Below, piece by piece: positions 1-5,429 of a DNA stretch of 10,943 nucleotides. Source of the stretch: CAG-390 sp051867815 (GTDB lineage Bacteria; Bacillota; Clostridia; Oscillospirales; CAG-272); contig JBJDZD010000073.1 of NCBI GenBank assembly GCA_051867815.1, forward strand, positions 1 through 10,943. Reading direction: 5' to 3'. The position numbers and the translations under genes are program-made. The first letter of the stretch is position 1, and each line of letters starts with the position of its first letter. A model generated the notes under the pieces. The model was not told where the DNA came from and ran no database searches. It worked only from the letters and a program-made list of their open reading frames with translations.

Positions 1-273
1 AAAGCGCAGTACGGCTGCCCCGTTATTATCACGGGCGACTTCAACTGCTCTAACACCTCCGATTCGTATAATTATTTCATGAGCAAGAACGGCATGACCA
101 ACGCGCTTACAAGCTCTGAGTATTATTACAACGCTCAGGGCACCACCTCCATCGATTTCATCATGATAACCACGGGCGACGGTACCTTCAAGGGTTACCG
201 GAAGCTCCAGCAGAACGGACTCAACAAGGTCTCCGACCACTGGGCAAACCTTGCGGATATCGACCTGAAATAA
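1..273 (+). CDS. Endonuclease/exonuclease/phosphatase-fold protein, C-terminal part
   Basis: This is the last 90 codons of a gene that starts left of the window; frame 1 is open from base 1 to the TAA at 271-273. Two family signatures of the DNase I-like (endonuclease/exonuclease/phosphatase) fold are visible: ITGDFN near residues 10-15, which supplies a catalytic Asp and Asn, and SDHWA near the C-terminus (about residues 80-84), which supplies the catalytic Asp-His pair. Between them DFIMIT (about 53-58) matches the usual 'IDyil' strand. Members are metal-dependent phosphoesterases acting on nucleic acid, sugar-phosphate or lipid substrates. Which substrate applies here, and whether the protein is secreted, cannot be told from the tail alone. 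A terminator follows 5 bases after the stop, so the gene ends its transcription unit. Confidence 0.85.
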   Translation, partial: KAQYGCPVIITGDFNCSNTSDSYNYFMSKNGMTNALTSSEYYYNAQGTTSIDFIMITTGDGTFKGYRKLQQNGLNKVSDHWANLADIDLK

Positions 274-278
274 AAATG

Positions 279-312
279 AAGGCAGTCGCCCCGGCGACTG
301 CCTTTCTGTTTT
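279..312 (+). terminator. Rho-independent terminator of the phosphoesterase gene
   Basis: Arms AAGGCAGTCG (279-288) and CGACTGCCTT (295-304) pair perfectly around a short loop and are followed by TCTGTTTT. The site sits directly after the stop codon at 273 and insulates the arsR promoter at 358. Confidence 0.85.
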
Positions 313-357
313 AGTTGCGCAAAAGTAATTTTACTTTTTGAAAAAATCAAAAACATA

Positions 358-371
358 TTGACATTTGTCAA
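358..371 (+). promoter_or_regulatory. Putative ArsR operator palindrome
   Basis: TTGACA-TT-TGTCAA is a perfect 6-2-6 inverted repeat that contains the -35 hexamer. ArsR/SmtB repressors commonly bind imperfect inverted repeats overlapping the promoter of their own operon and release them when thiol ligands capture metal or metalloid. Binding here would block sigma access to the -35 box. The assignment to the adjacent ArsR protein is inferred from position and symmetry. Confidence 0.65.
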
Positions 372-386
372 TGTATGGCGTATAAT
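358..386 (+). promoter_or_regulatory. Sigma-A promoter of the arsR operon
   Basis: A consensus -35 TTGACA (358-363) and consensus -10 TATAAT (381-386) are separated by exactly 17 bp. The arsR Shine-Dalgarno AGGAGG (407-412) lies just downstream. Both boxes being perfect implies high basal strength, which fits a promoter held down by a repressor. Confidence 0.9.
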
Positions 387-423
387 ATATATAGACAATC
401 ATCGATAGGAGGCAGCTTGATAA

Positions 424-732
424 ATGAACGAAAGAAGAATTGCACTGATTTTCAAAGCGTTTTGTGATGAAAACCGCATCAAAATTATTAAATCATTGCG
501 TTCGGGTGAAAAATGCGCTTGCAAGCTTCTTGAGGAACTCAATGTTACTCAACCGACACTTTCCCATCATATGAAGATTCTGTGTGACAGCGAAATTGTT
601 GTCGGTCACAAAGAGGGCAAGTGGATGCATTACTCAATTTCGGCAGAGGGGGTAAAGATGGCCACCGATTGCTTAAAGGAACTGACTTCGGCAGATTGCG
701 GATGTGAAAATAAGTCGTGTTGTGAAAAGTAA
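424..732 (+). CDS. arsR: ArsR-family metal(loid)-responsive repressor
   Basis: The 102-residue protein is a typical ArsR/SmtB winged helix. The segment at about residues 28-52 contains the sensor-helix motif KCACKLL (C31, C33; the counterpart of ELCVCDL in classical As(III)/Sb(III) sensors) followed by the recognition helix around TQPTLSHHMKIL (42-53). A wing follows (about 57-72, GHKEGKWMHYSI). Extra cysteines occur at 14, 54 and 83, and a C-terminal cluster C92, C94, C99, C100 could add metal ligands. The start is fixed by AGGAGG at 407-412, 11 bases before the ATG. It is first in an operon with a permease and a thioredoxin-like protein, and its promoter carries a palindrome, so autorepression relieved by As(III) or a related thiophilic species is likely. 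The inducer is inferred from the CxC motif. Confidence 0.92.
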   Translation: MNERRIALIFKAFCDENRIKIIKSLRSGEKCACKLLEELNVTQPTLSHHMKILCDSEIVVGHKEGKWMHYSISAEGVKMATDCLKELTSADCGCENKSCCEK

Positions 733-766
733 AGGAACTCAAAGCCGGTCCGCACGACTCCTTTAC
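729..766 (+). other. Intercistronic hairpin between arsR and the permease gene
   Basis: GTAAAGGA (729-736) pairs with TCCTTTAC (759-766) across a 22-nt loop. It overlaps the arsR stop codon and is not followed by a T-run, so it is not a terminator. It could protect mRNA ends or tune the arsR to permease ratio, but nothing in the sequence proves a role. Confidence 0.35.
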
Positions 767-822
767 AGGGTTATATATAGATACATTTGAATATATTTAT
801 GTTTGAAAGGGTGATCTTTGAT

Positions 823-1836
823 ATGGAAGCATTAAAATCAGTTTGGGACTTCTTTCAAAATGAAGTACTCGGTATGAGGTGGCTAAATCGGTTCATCGGA
901 ACTATGTTGAACGCTTGCGGTTTGGATATAACAAGCCGAATCGGCGGTAGCATTCAATTCTTTATTTACGATACAATCAAAATTATGGTCTTACTTGGCT
1001 TTTTGATTTTGATTATTTCATATGTTCAAAGCTATTTTCCGCCGGAAAGGACAAAACGAATACTCGGCAGATTTCACGGAATAGGTGCCAATATCATTGC
1101 CGCATTACTCGGTACAGTAACTCCGTTTTGCTCTTGTTCATCTATACCGCTGTTCATTGGATTTACAAGCGCAGGCCTACCGCTTGGAGTAACCTTTTCT
1201 TTCCTTATTTCTTCACCAATGGTTGACCTTGGAAGCTTTGTAATTTTAATGAGTATTTTCGGGTGGAAGGTTGCCGCTGTTTATGTTGTGCTCGGCCTTG
1301 TAATAGCAGTTGCCGGCGGTACGCTGATTGAAAAGATGCACCTTGAAAATCAAGTGGAGGAATTTATCAAAAACGGACATTCCATTGATGTTCCGCAGGA
1401 AGAATTGCACTTCAAAGACCGTATTAAATACGCTTGGGAGCAGGTAGTTGCAACAGCGAAAAAAGTCGCTCCTTATGTCCTGATCGGCGTAGGTATCGGT
1501 GCGATCATTCACAACTGGATTCCCGAAGATTTTATTGTAAAAGTTCTCGGGGACAACAATCCCTTCGGCGTTATCCTTGCTACGATTGCAGGTGCGCCGA
1601 TGTATGCAGATATTTTCGGTACGATTCCGATTGCAGAAGCCTTGCTCGCAAAGGGTGCTTTGCTCGGCGTTGTCTTGTCGTTTATGATGGCGGTTACAAC
1701 ACTTTCACTGCCGTCCATGATTATGCTGCGCAAGGCAATAAAGTCGAAATTGCTTGGTATATTTATCGCTATTTGTGCTGTCGGTATTATCGTTGTAGGC
1801 TACTTCTTCAACGCTATACAAAATATAATTATTTAA
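823..1836 (+). CDS. ArsP_1/DUF318-family permease (putative organoarsenical or metal(loid) exporter)
   Basis: A 337-residue polytopic membrane protein with about eight hydrophobic segments (roughly 46-70, 86-114, 118-145, 148-168, 214-230, 246-270, 275-297, 308-330). The hallmark TPFCSCSSIP at 100-109, with C103 and C105, and the following SAGLPLGVTFSFLISSP stretch identify the ArsP_1 (DUF318) permease family, some of whose members export trivalent organoarsenicals. A central hydrophilic loop (about 170-212) separates two four-helix halves, and GAPMYADIFGTIPI at 257-270 is a second conserved-looking membrane motif. The frame is open upstream to a TTG at 787, but the ATG at 823 is preferred because AAGGGTGAT lies just upstream. 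Position behind arsR and before a thioredoxin-like gene supports a role in thiophilic metalloid efflux. The substrate is not proven, so no symbol is given. Confidence 0.88.
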   Translation: MEALKSVWDFFQNEVLGMRWLNRFIGTMLNACGLDITSRIGGSIQFFIYDTIKIMVLLGFLILIISYVQSYFPPERTKRILGRFHGIGANIIAALLGTVTPFCSCSSIPLFIGFTSAGLPLGVTFSFLISSPMVDLGSFVILMSIFGWKVAAVYVVLGLVIAVAGGTLIEKMHLENQVEEFIKNGHSIDVPQEELHFKDRIKYAWEQVVATAKKVAPYVLIGVGIGAIIHNWIPEDFIVKVLGDNNPFGVILATIAGAPMYADIFGTIPIAEALLAKGALLGVVLSFMMAVTTLSLPSMIMLRKAIKSKLLGIFIAICAVGIIVVGYFFNAIQNIII

Positions 1837-1855
1837 TTCCCGGAGGTGATTTATT

Positions 1856-2230
1856 ATGGCATTATTTAGTTTTGGTAAGAAAAAAGAGAGGAAAAAGGCT
1901 CCCACCGGTGTATGTCATTGTGGCCGTCCTGCAGGTGAAGTAAGCGAGATTACAAATGATTGCTGTTCCGGCGCAAAAGGCGGTATCTGCTCAATAAAAG
2001 TTTTGGGAGCAGGGTGCAAATCCTGCCATGAGATGTACGAAAATGCAAAAGAAGCCGTGAAAGCAATGGGTATGTCGGTGGAAGTGGAATATATTACCGA
2101 TATGCAAAAGGTAATGGAATACGGTGTTATGAGTATGCCTGCTCTTGTCATCAATGAAAGAGTCGTATCTATGGGCAAGGTACTTAAAGCTGCCGACGTT
2201 GAGAAATTGATCCATAGATTAGGCTTTTGA
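1856..2230 (+). CDS. Thioredoxin-like (redox-active disulfide) protein with Cys-rich N-terminus
   Basis: The 124-residue protein has a thioredoxin_3-type fold (the MTH895/TM0996-like small disulfide family) from about residue 46. The strand SIKVLGAG leads to the active-site motif C54-K-S-C57, and the cis-proline region is VMSMPALVINE (91-101, P95). The first 45 residues are a Lys-rich lead followed by C20-H-C22, C36-C37 and C45, which resemble a soft-metal or metalloid ligand set; no signal peptide is seen. It begins 20 bases after the permease stop, with a near-perfect Shine-Dalgarno GGAGGTGAT (1842-1850), so it is co-transcribed. The inferred role is to reduce, bind or hand over a thiophilic metalloid to the permease, or to keep the permease CxC reduced. 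The family and linkage are well established; the exact reaction is not. Confidence 0.85.
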   Translation: MALFSFGKKKERKKAPTGVCHCGRPAGEVSEITNDCCSGAKGGICSIKVLGAGCKSCHEMYENAKEAVKAMGMSVEVEYITDMQKVMEYGVMSMPALVINERVVSMGKVLKAADVEKLIHRLGF

Positions 2231-2281
2231 ATTCTGATGATCAAACAATATATTGCTCCGGACACACGATCTTAACAGCCA

Positions 2282-2327
2282 AAGGAGCAGTACGGCTGTC
2301 TCTTTATCATCACCGGCGACTGCCTTT
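2282..2327 (+). pseudogene. Possible relic of the phosphoesterase gene and its terminator
   Basis: Bases 2287-2321 align without gaps to window bases 6-40 with 30 of 35 identities, including 12 consecutive ones (GCAGTACGGCTG). In the matching frame the relic reads EQYGCLFIITGD against AQYGCPVIITGD in the gene at 1-273, and three of the five differences are silent third-position changes. After GGCGACT the similarity jumps to the right arm of the terminator at 293-304 (GGCGACTGCCTT). This looks like a diverged copy whose middle was lost between two GGCGACT repeats. The stretch is short, so convergence or chance cannot be excluded. Confidence 0.35.
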
Positions 2328-2359
2328 TCGGTGAACAGAGAAAAGGGAAAAGGCGAAAA

Positions 2360-2397
2360 GCCAAAAATCCGAACTCGGATGCGTTCGGATTTTTGGC
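2360..2397. repeat. Perfect 15-bp inverted repeat (hairpin)
   Basis: GCCAAAAATCCGAAC (2360-2374) and GTTCGGATTTTTGGC (2383-2397) are exact complements around an 8-nt loop. It lies 130 bases past the last gene of the arsR operon and would form a very stable RNA hairpin in either direction. No T-run follows outside the stem, so it is only a candidate operon terminator or 3'-end stabiliser. The loop TCGGATGC partly repeats the stem, allowing alternative pairing. Confidence 0.6.
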
Positions 2398-2466
2398 AAG
2401 TATGAGCGGAATAGATATCACTGCTTTTTCTGCAATTAAAATTGATATTATCAAACAATTAATAAA

Positions 2467-2607
2467 ATCGCGCAGAGCGCGATGAAATCTTCGGCTAAAG
2501 CCTCAGATGAAATTAAATCCGCCGCGTCCTTATCCCCGCGAAGCGGGATTTCATCGCGAAGCGATTTCATCCACGCAAGTGGATTTATTCCGCCATCGGC
2601 GGATTTA
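2467..2607. repeat. Modular array of small palindromes (intergenic repeat element)
   Basis: At least six short stem-loops follow one another, mostly beginning ATC, ending GAT and separated by linkers such as GAAAT or TTTC. ATCGCGC/GCGCGAT is at 2467-2483. An imperfect ATCT...AGAT unit with GGCT/AGCC core is at 2487-2508. A bulged ATCCCCGC/GCGGGAT is at 2532-2549. ATCGC/GCGAT is at 2553-2565, ATCCAC/GTGGAT at 2569-2584 and TCCGCC/GGCGGA at 2589-2603. In addition TAAATCCGCC (2514-2523) is the exact complement of GGCGGATTTA (2598-2607), enclosing the right-hand units in a larger palindrome. Similar palindrome strings are found between genes in Clostridia genomes. There is no constant repeat with unique spacers, so it is not CRISPR. 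Confidence 0.75.
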
Positions 2608-2610
2608 GTT

Positions 2611-2643
2611 AAAAAAAGCCAAGTCGAAAGGCTTGGCTTTTTT
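2611..2643 (-). terminator. Bidirectional rho-independent terminator after tRNA-Ser
   Basis: AAGCCAAG (2616-2623) pairs with CTTGGCTT (2632-2639), extended by T-G and C-G pairs to a GAAA tetraloop (2626-2629). Runs of A on the left and T on the right give a U-tract in both transcription directions. On the minus strand it starts right after the tRNA 3' end at 2645. Confidence 0.85.
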
Positions 2644-2644
2644 C

Positions 2645-2736
2645 TGGCGGAGAGAGAGGGATTCGAACCCTCGTTGGGGTATTAGCCCAAACACGATTTC
2701 CAGTCGTGCGCCTTAGACCAGCTCAGCCATCTCTCC
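2645..2736 (-). tRNA. tRNA-Ser, anticodon GGA
   Basis: The reverse complement folds as a 92-nt class II tRNA. The acceptor arms GGAGAGA (2730-2736) and TCTCTCC (2649-2655) pair fully, with discriminator G (2648) and an encoded CCA (2645-2647). The anticodon stem CACGA/TCGTG (2704-2708 with 2692-2696) presents loop CTGGAAA with GGA at 2701-2699, reading UCC and UCU. A long variable arm TTGGG..CCCAA, typical of serine, is followed by the T-arm with GGTTCGAATCC. Genomic CCA and the neighbouring terminator indicate a monocistronic tRNA gene. Confidence 0.97.
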
Positions 2737-2760
2737 ATGGCAGCTTGCGCTGACCTGAAT

Positions 2761-2789
2761 ATTATATCATAAACAAAGCGAAAAATCAA
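2761..2789 (-). promoter_or_regulatory. Sigma-A promoter of tRNA-Ser
   Basis: Read on the minus strand, -35 TTGATT (2789-2784) and -10 TATAAT (2766-2761) are 17 bp apart. The mature tRNA begins at 2736, 24 bases past the -10, leaving a short 5' leader. Confidence 0.85.
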
Positions 2790-2848
2790 TACCTTTTTCG
2801 AAATTTTTTGAGTTTTTAACTAAAAAATCGAAAAAAGCGATGCAAGCA

Positions 2849-3676
2849 TTATTTTAATAGCATCAAAAGCTCTGCCAAACGGTAATATCCGCGCTCGGCG
2901 GCGTAATCATATGCAGTCATACCGTCGTCGTCGGTCGCACGGACGTCCGCACCGCGCGAGAGAAGCAGCTCGGCGCACTCAATGGCTTTGGCTTCATCCT
3001 TGGTGTATTGCGCGACGGCTATTAGGGCGGTTTTGGTCATAGAGTCCCTTTCATCCACTTCGGCAAATCCTCTGCTGAGAAGCTCTTCGGCATAACCGCA
3101 GTATCCGCCGCGCAGTATCGAATGAAGCACGCTCGTTTCGTCCGAGCGGGTCGCGCCGCCATGCTCAAGCAGATAAATTATCGCCTCAAAGCGCAGGGTG
3201 TCGGCATCGTCGTTCGCGCCTTGCGCGAAGTGTTTTGCTAATTCACAGGATATCGGGCCGGAGGAGGCGTAGGCGTTCGGGTCGGCTCCGTGCTCGATGA
3301 GGAGCTTGACTATCTCAAAGGCGGTCTCGTCAAACGTCCCGACAGTAGCCGCTTCAAGTGGTGAGAGACGACCGTCAATAAAGAAATCGGGGTCGGCACC
3401 GTTTGCCAAAAGCACTCGGACGGCTTGAAGATTTCGGTAACGGCAGGCTTCCACCAGCGGGATGCGCACGCCGCTCGTTTTGGTGAAATTATCCGTCCAG
3501 ACGGGCGCGGAGGTGGCGTTTGCAAGCTTGGTGTCAATTTCCTCGCCCGCCGCGATCTTGTCGCAAAGCGCGGCGACGGGAATGTATTTGAAGGCGCAGA
3601 ATATCGCCGCACCTATGAGGATGAGGCACAGTGATATGAATACGGTGGGAATAATGTATTTTTTGATATTCTTCAT
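2849..3676 (-). CDS. Membrane-anchored ankyrin-repeat protein
   Basis: A 275-residue protein. Residues 1-7 are basic and 8-29 form one hydrophobic helix (a signal anchor; no lipobox or clear cleavage site), so the rest is probably displayed outside the membrane. From about residue 71 to the end it carries ankyrin-type repeats. The clearest helix-turn blocks are AVRVLLANGADPD (85-97), IVKLLIEHGADPN (122-134), IIYLLEHGGA (166-175), AEELLSRGFAEVD (196-208) and CAELLLSRGADVRATDDDGMTAYDYAAERG (234-263). The start ATG overlaps the stop of nnr as ATGA, so the two genes are translationally coupled. Ankyrin repeats bind proteins; no enzyme motif is visible. The partner and function are unknown, and a link to nucleotide repair is suggested only by the operon. 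Confidence 0.85.
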   Translation of the reverse strand: MKNIKKYIIPTVFISLCLILIGAAIFCAFKYIPVAALCDKIAAGEEIDTKLANATSAPVWTDNFTKTSGVRIPLVEACRYRNLQAVRVLLANGADPDFFIDGRLSPLEAATVGTFDETAFEIVKLLIEHGADPNAYASSGPISCELAKHFAQGANDDADTLRFEAIIYLLEHGGATRSDETSVLHSILRGGYCGYAEELLSRGFAEVDERDSMTKTALIAVAQYTKDEAKAIECAELLLSRGADVRATDDDGMTAYDYAAERGYYRLAELLMLLK

Positions 3677-5172
3677 TTTTGCGCCTCGGTATGATTCAGT
3701 ATGTCACCAATGACGTCCGCTATTGCCGCTACGGTGTCCGATGCGCACATGGAAACGGGATTTGAGCGCGCCTCTGCAAGCTCTCCGGACGCTCCGCCGA
3801 TATAGGCGGCGAGAGCGGCGGCTTCAAGCGCATCGGGAATATAGGCGGCGGTGGCGGCGAGAATGCCGGAGAGAACGTCGCCGCTTCCGGCGGTTGCCAT
3901 TCCGGGGCATCCGCGGTCGCAGATATAAACGGTGCTGCCGTCCGTGATGACGGTCGAGGGTCCTTTCAAAAGCAGCGTGCATCCGCATTCCGAGGCGAAA
4001 ACCTTGGCGCAGTCGATGGGTGCCGCGAGGATATCGCTTACGGAAAGACCGCAAAGGCGCGAAAATTCCATGTTGTGCGGAGTGAGTATCAGCTCGCATT
4101 TTGCGGACTTGATCGCTTCCCGTCCGAGACGGGAGAGCAGGGTAAGTCCGTCCGCATCGACGATGAGCCTGCCGCTGTAATTATTAAGAAGATAAGAAAG
4201 AGTTGCTTTTGCACCGTCCGAAAGCCCGATGCCCATGCCGAACGCGATGGTTTTGACCCTTGCCGCAAGCGCGGATATCTCGCCCTCACAAAAAGCAAGC
4301 TCTCCCCCGGCCACGGTGAGGGGGAAGACGGTTGCTTCAAGTATCTCCGGTATGACGTATGGTAGTATTGAGCGCGGAACTGCCAGCATTGCCACGCCTG
4401 CGCCCGATCGCATTGCGGCGTTTGCCATTGCGGCAAGGCGAAGGGCGCCGCTGTATTTTTCCGAGCCGCCGATAAGGGCAACGTATCCGTATGTGGATTT
4501 ATTGGAAAAATTCTTCCGCTCCGGTATGCTCGCCGCAGTTGGCTCGTAGAGATAATAGGGCTTCTCTAAGGGTTTGATACCGATGTCGAAGGCGATCTTC
4601 TCACCGATAACGTCCTTTGCTTTGTTCAAAAAATGCCCCGGCTTGAAGGATCCTACAGCGCAAGTTATGTCCGATAACGCAATCGTTTCTCCCATGCCGC
4701 TATCGCCGTTCATGCCGCTGTTTATATCGACGGATACCTTGTATGCGGACGATGAATTATACTTTTCGATTGCAATTTTTGCAAGTCCGTGAGCTTCGCC
4801 GCGGAATCCCGTGCCGAAAATGCAGTCAACGAGGGTGGAAAAACGCGAAAGATCGGTTGTGCCATCAAAAAACTCATAGGGTATCCCGGAGCTTACGCAT
4901 TGGTCAAAATAATATTGTCCGTCCGCGGAAAATTTATTTTCAAGCAGGATCAGAGTGCAATTAATGTCGCACTTTTGCAATTCAAGAGCTATAACGTAAC
5001 CGTCCCCGGCGTTGTTGCCGCTTCCGCAGACGATGCCCACGGGCTTGCGCCACCTGACGGCTTCGGCGACGGCACGCCCTGCGCGGTACATCAGCTCCTT
5101 GCCGGAAACCTCGGCGGCAATGGTGCGTGCGTCGCTCATTCTCATGTTCTTGACCGACAGTATCTCTTTCAT
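3673..5172 (-). CDS. nnr: Bifunctional NAD(P)H-hydrate epimerase / ADP-dependent NAD(P)H-hydrate dehydratase
   Basis: The 499-residue cytosolic repair enzyme restores NADH/NADPH damaged by hydration. The N-terminal YjeF_N (NAXE) domain, about 1-215, interconverts the R and S hydrates. It shows the GSGNNAGDGYV motif (50-60), DCIFGTGFRG (116-125, catalytic-type Asp116) and VDINSG (148-153). The C-terminal NAXD domain, about 222-499, dehydrates the S form using ADP. It shows VALIGGSEKYSGA (231-243), VDADGL (338-343), LTPHNMEFSRL (363-373), LLKGPSTVI (401-409) and GMATAGSGDVLSGI (424-437). Length fits the bacterial fusion. The frame opens upstream to an ATG at 5214, but that codon precedes the -10 box (5208-5203) and would not be transcribed. 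The ATG at 5172 has AAGGAGA upstream at the right distance. TPHNME replaces the commoner TPH-GE form, a mild variation. Confidence 0.95.
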   Translation of the reverse strand: MKEILSVKNMRMSDARTIAAEVSGKELMYRAGRAVAEAVRWRKPVGIVCGSGNNAGDGYVIALELQKCDINCTLILLENKFSADGQYYFDQCVSSGIPYEFFDGTTDLSRFSTLVDCIFGTGFRGEAHGLAKIAIEKYNSSSAYKVSVDINSGMNGDSGMGETIALSDITCAVGSFKPGHFLNKAKDVIGEKIAFDIGIKPLEKPYYLYEPTAASIPERKNFSNKSTYGYVALIGGSEKYSGALRLAAMANAAMRSGAGVAMLAVPRSILPYVIPEILEATVFPLTVAGGELAFCEGEISALAARVKTIAFGMGIGLSDGAKATLSYLLNNYSGRLIVDADGLTLLSRLGREAIKSAKCELILTPHNMEFSRLCGLSVSDILAAPIDCAKVFASECGCTLLLKGPSTVITDGSTVYICDRGCPGMATAGSGDVLSGILAATAAYIPDALEAAALAAYIGGASGELAEARSNPVSMCASDTVAAIADVIGDILNHTEAQK

Positions 5173-5202
5173 TCGTGGCTTCTCCTTCGTGTGATTATGA
5201 TG

Positions 5203-5231
5203 ATTATACCACAAAAACCGCCGTTAGTCAA
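5203..5231 (-). promoter_or_regulatory. Sigma-A promoter of the nnr-ankyrin operon
   Basis: On the minus strand, TTGACT (5231-5226) and TATAAT (5208-5203) are separated by 17 bp and lie 31 bases before the chosen nnr ATG at 5172. It starts just beyond the terminator of the feo operon, so nnr has its own transcription unit. Confidence 0.88.
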
Positions 5232-5242
5232 TCAATCCGAGT

Positions 5243-5272
5243 AAAAAAGGTCGCTCACGCGGAGCGACCTTT
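5243..5272 (-). terminator. Rho-independent terminator of the feo operon
   Basis: Arms AAAGGTCGCTC (5246-5256) and GAGCGACCTTT (5262-5272) pair perfectly around a 5-nt loop. On the minus strand the hairpin runs into a six-base T-tract (5248-5243). It lies directly after the stop of the Cys-rich peptide gene at 5276. Confidence 0.9.
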
Positions 5273-5275
5273 GCC

Positions 5276-5425
5276 TTACTTATTGCAATTGCAATGTCCC
5301 GAACAATTCTTTGAGTGCGGACAGCCTACGCATTTGACGCCCTGCTTCTTTTGGCGGTGAAGGTAGAAGCAGATCGCGCCGATAACGCCGGCAAGTGCCG
5401 CGATGACTATGATATCTATCCACAT
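5276..5425 (-). CDS. FeoB-associated Cys-rich membrane protein
   Basis: A 49-residue peptide encoded right after feoB. Residues 3-22 form one transmembrane helix (IDIIVIAALAGVIGAICFYL), followed by a basic patch HRQKKQG and a Cys-rich tail with C32-x2-C35, C41, C45 and C47. Size, topology, Cys spacing and position match the FeoB-associated Cys-rich membrane protein family of Firmicutes, thought to assist Fe(II) uptake, although its mechanism is unsettled. The start ATG (5425-5423) is 4 bases beyond the feoB stop codon, served by GGAGGTGA inside the feoB 3' end. An earlier ATG (5430) would give only MPCG and stop. The tail's Cys and His residues (H37, H44) could bind iron on the cytosolic or outer face; orientation is inferred. 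Confidence 0.88.
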   Translation of the reverse strand: MWIDIIVIAALAGVIGAICFYLHRQKKQGVKCVGCPHSKNCSGHCNCNK

Positions 5426-5429
5426 GGCA

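Larger units (their letters stand above)
2240..2459. repeat. 10-bp direct repeats flanking a 200-bp segment
   Basis: ATCAAACAAT occurs at 2240-2249 and again at 2450-2459, bracketing 200 bp downstream of the thioredoxin-like gene. The bracketed segment holds the gene-relic-like stretch at 2282-2327 and the hairpin at 2360-2397. It could be a target duplication around a decayed small insertion, but no matching terminal inverted repeats were found inside the direct repeats, and chance is possible in AT-rich DNA. Confidence 0.3.

Noticed and set aside
787..822. TTG at 787 as start of the permease
   Set aside because: No Shine-Dalgarno precedes it, while the ATG at 823 has AAGGGTGAT at good spacing and begins at the family's usual N-terminus.
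1434..1943. Open frame of 169 codons on the plus strand, overlapping the permease end and the thioredoxin-like gene
   Set aside because: It runs out of frame through two recognised genes, its product is Arg/Cys/Tyr-rich without domains, and it lacks a Shine-Dalgarno.
2467..2607. CRISPR array
   Set aside because: The palindromic units differ in sequence and length, there is no constant repeat with equal-sized spacers, and no cas genes are present.
2482..2685. 67-codon open frame over the palindrome array and terminator
   Set aside because: It reads through hairpins, a terminator and into the tRNA gene, so it is not a plausible protein.
5173..5214. Upstream ATG of nnr at 5214
   Set aside because: It lies upstream of the -10 box, so it would not be in the mRNA; the ATG at 5172 has a proper Shine-Dalgarno.
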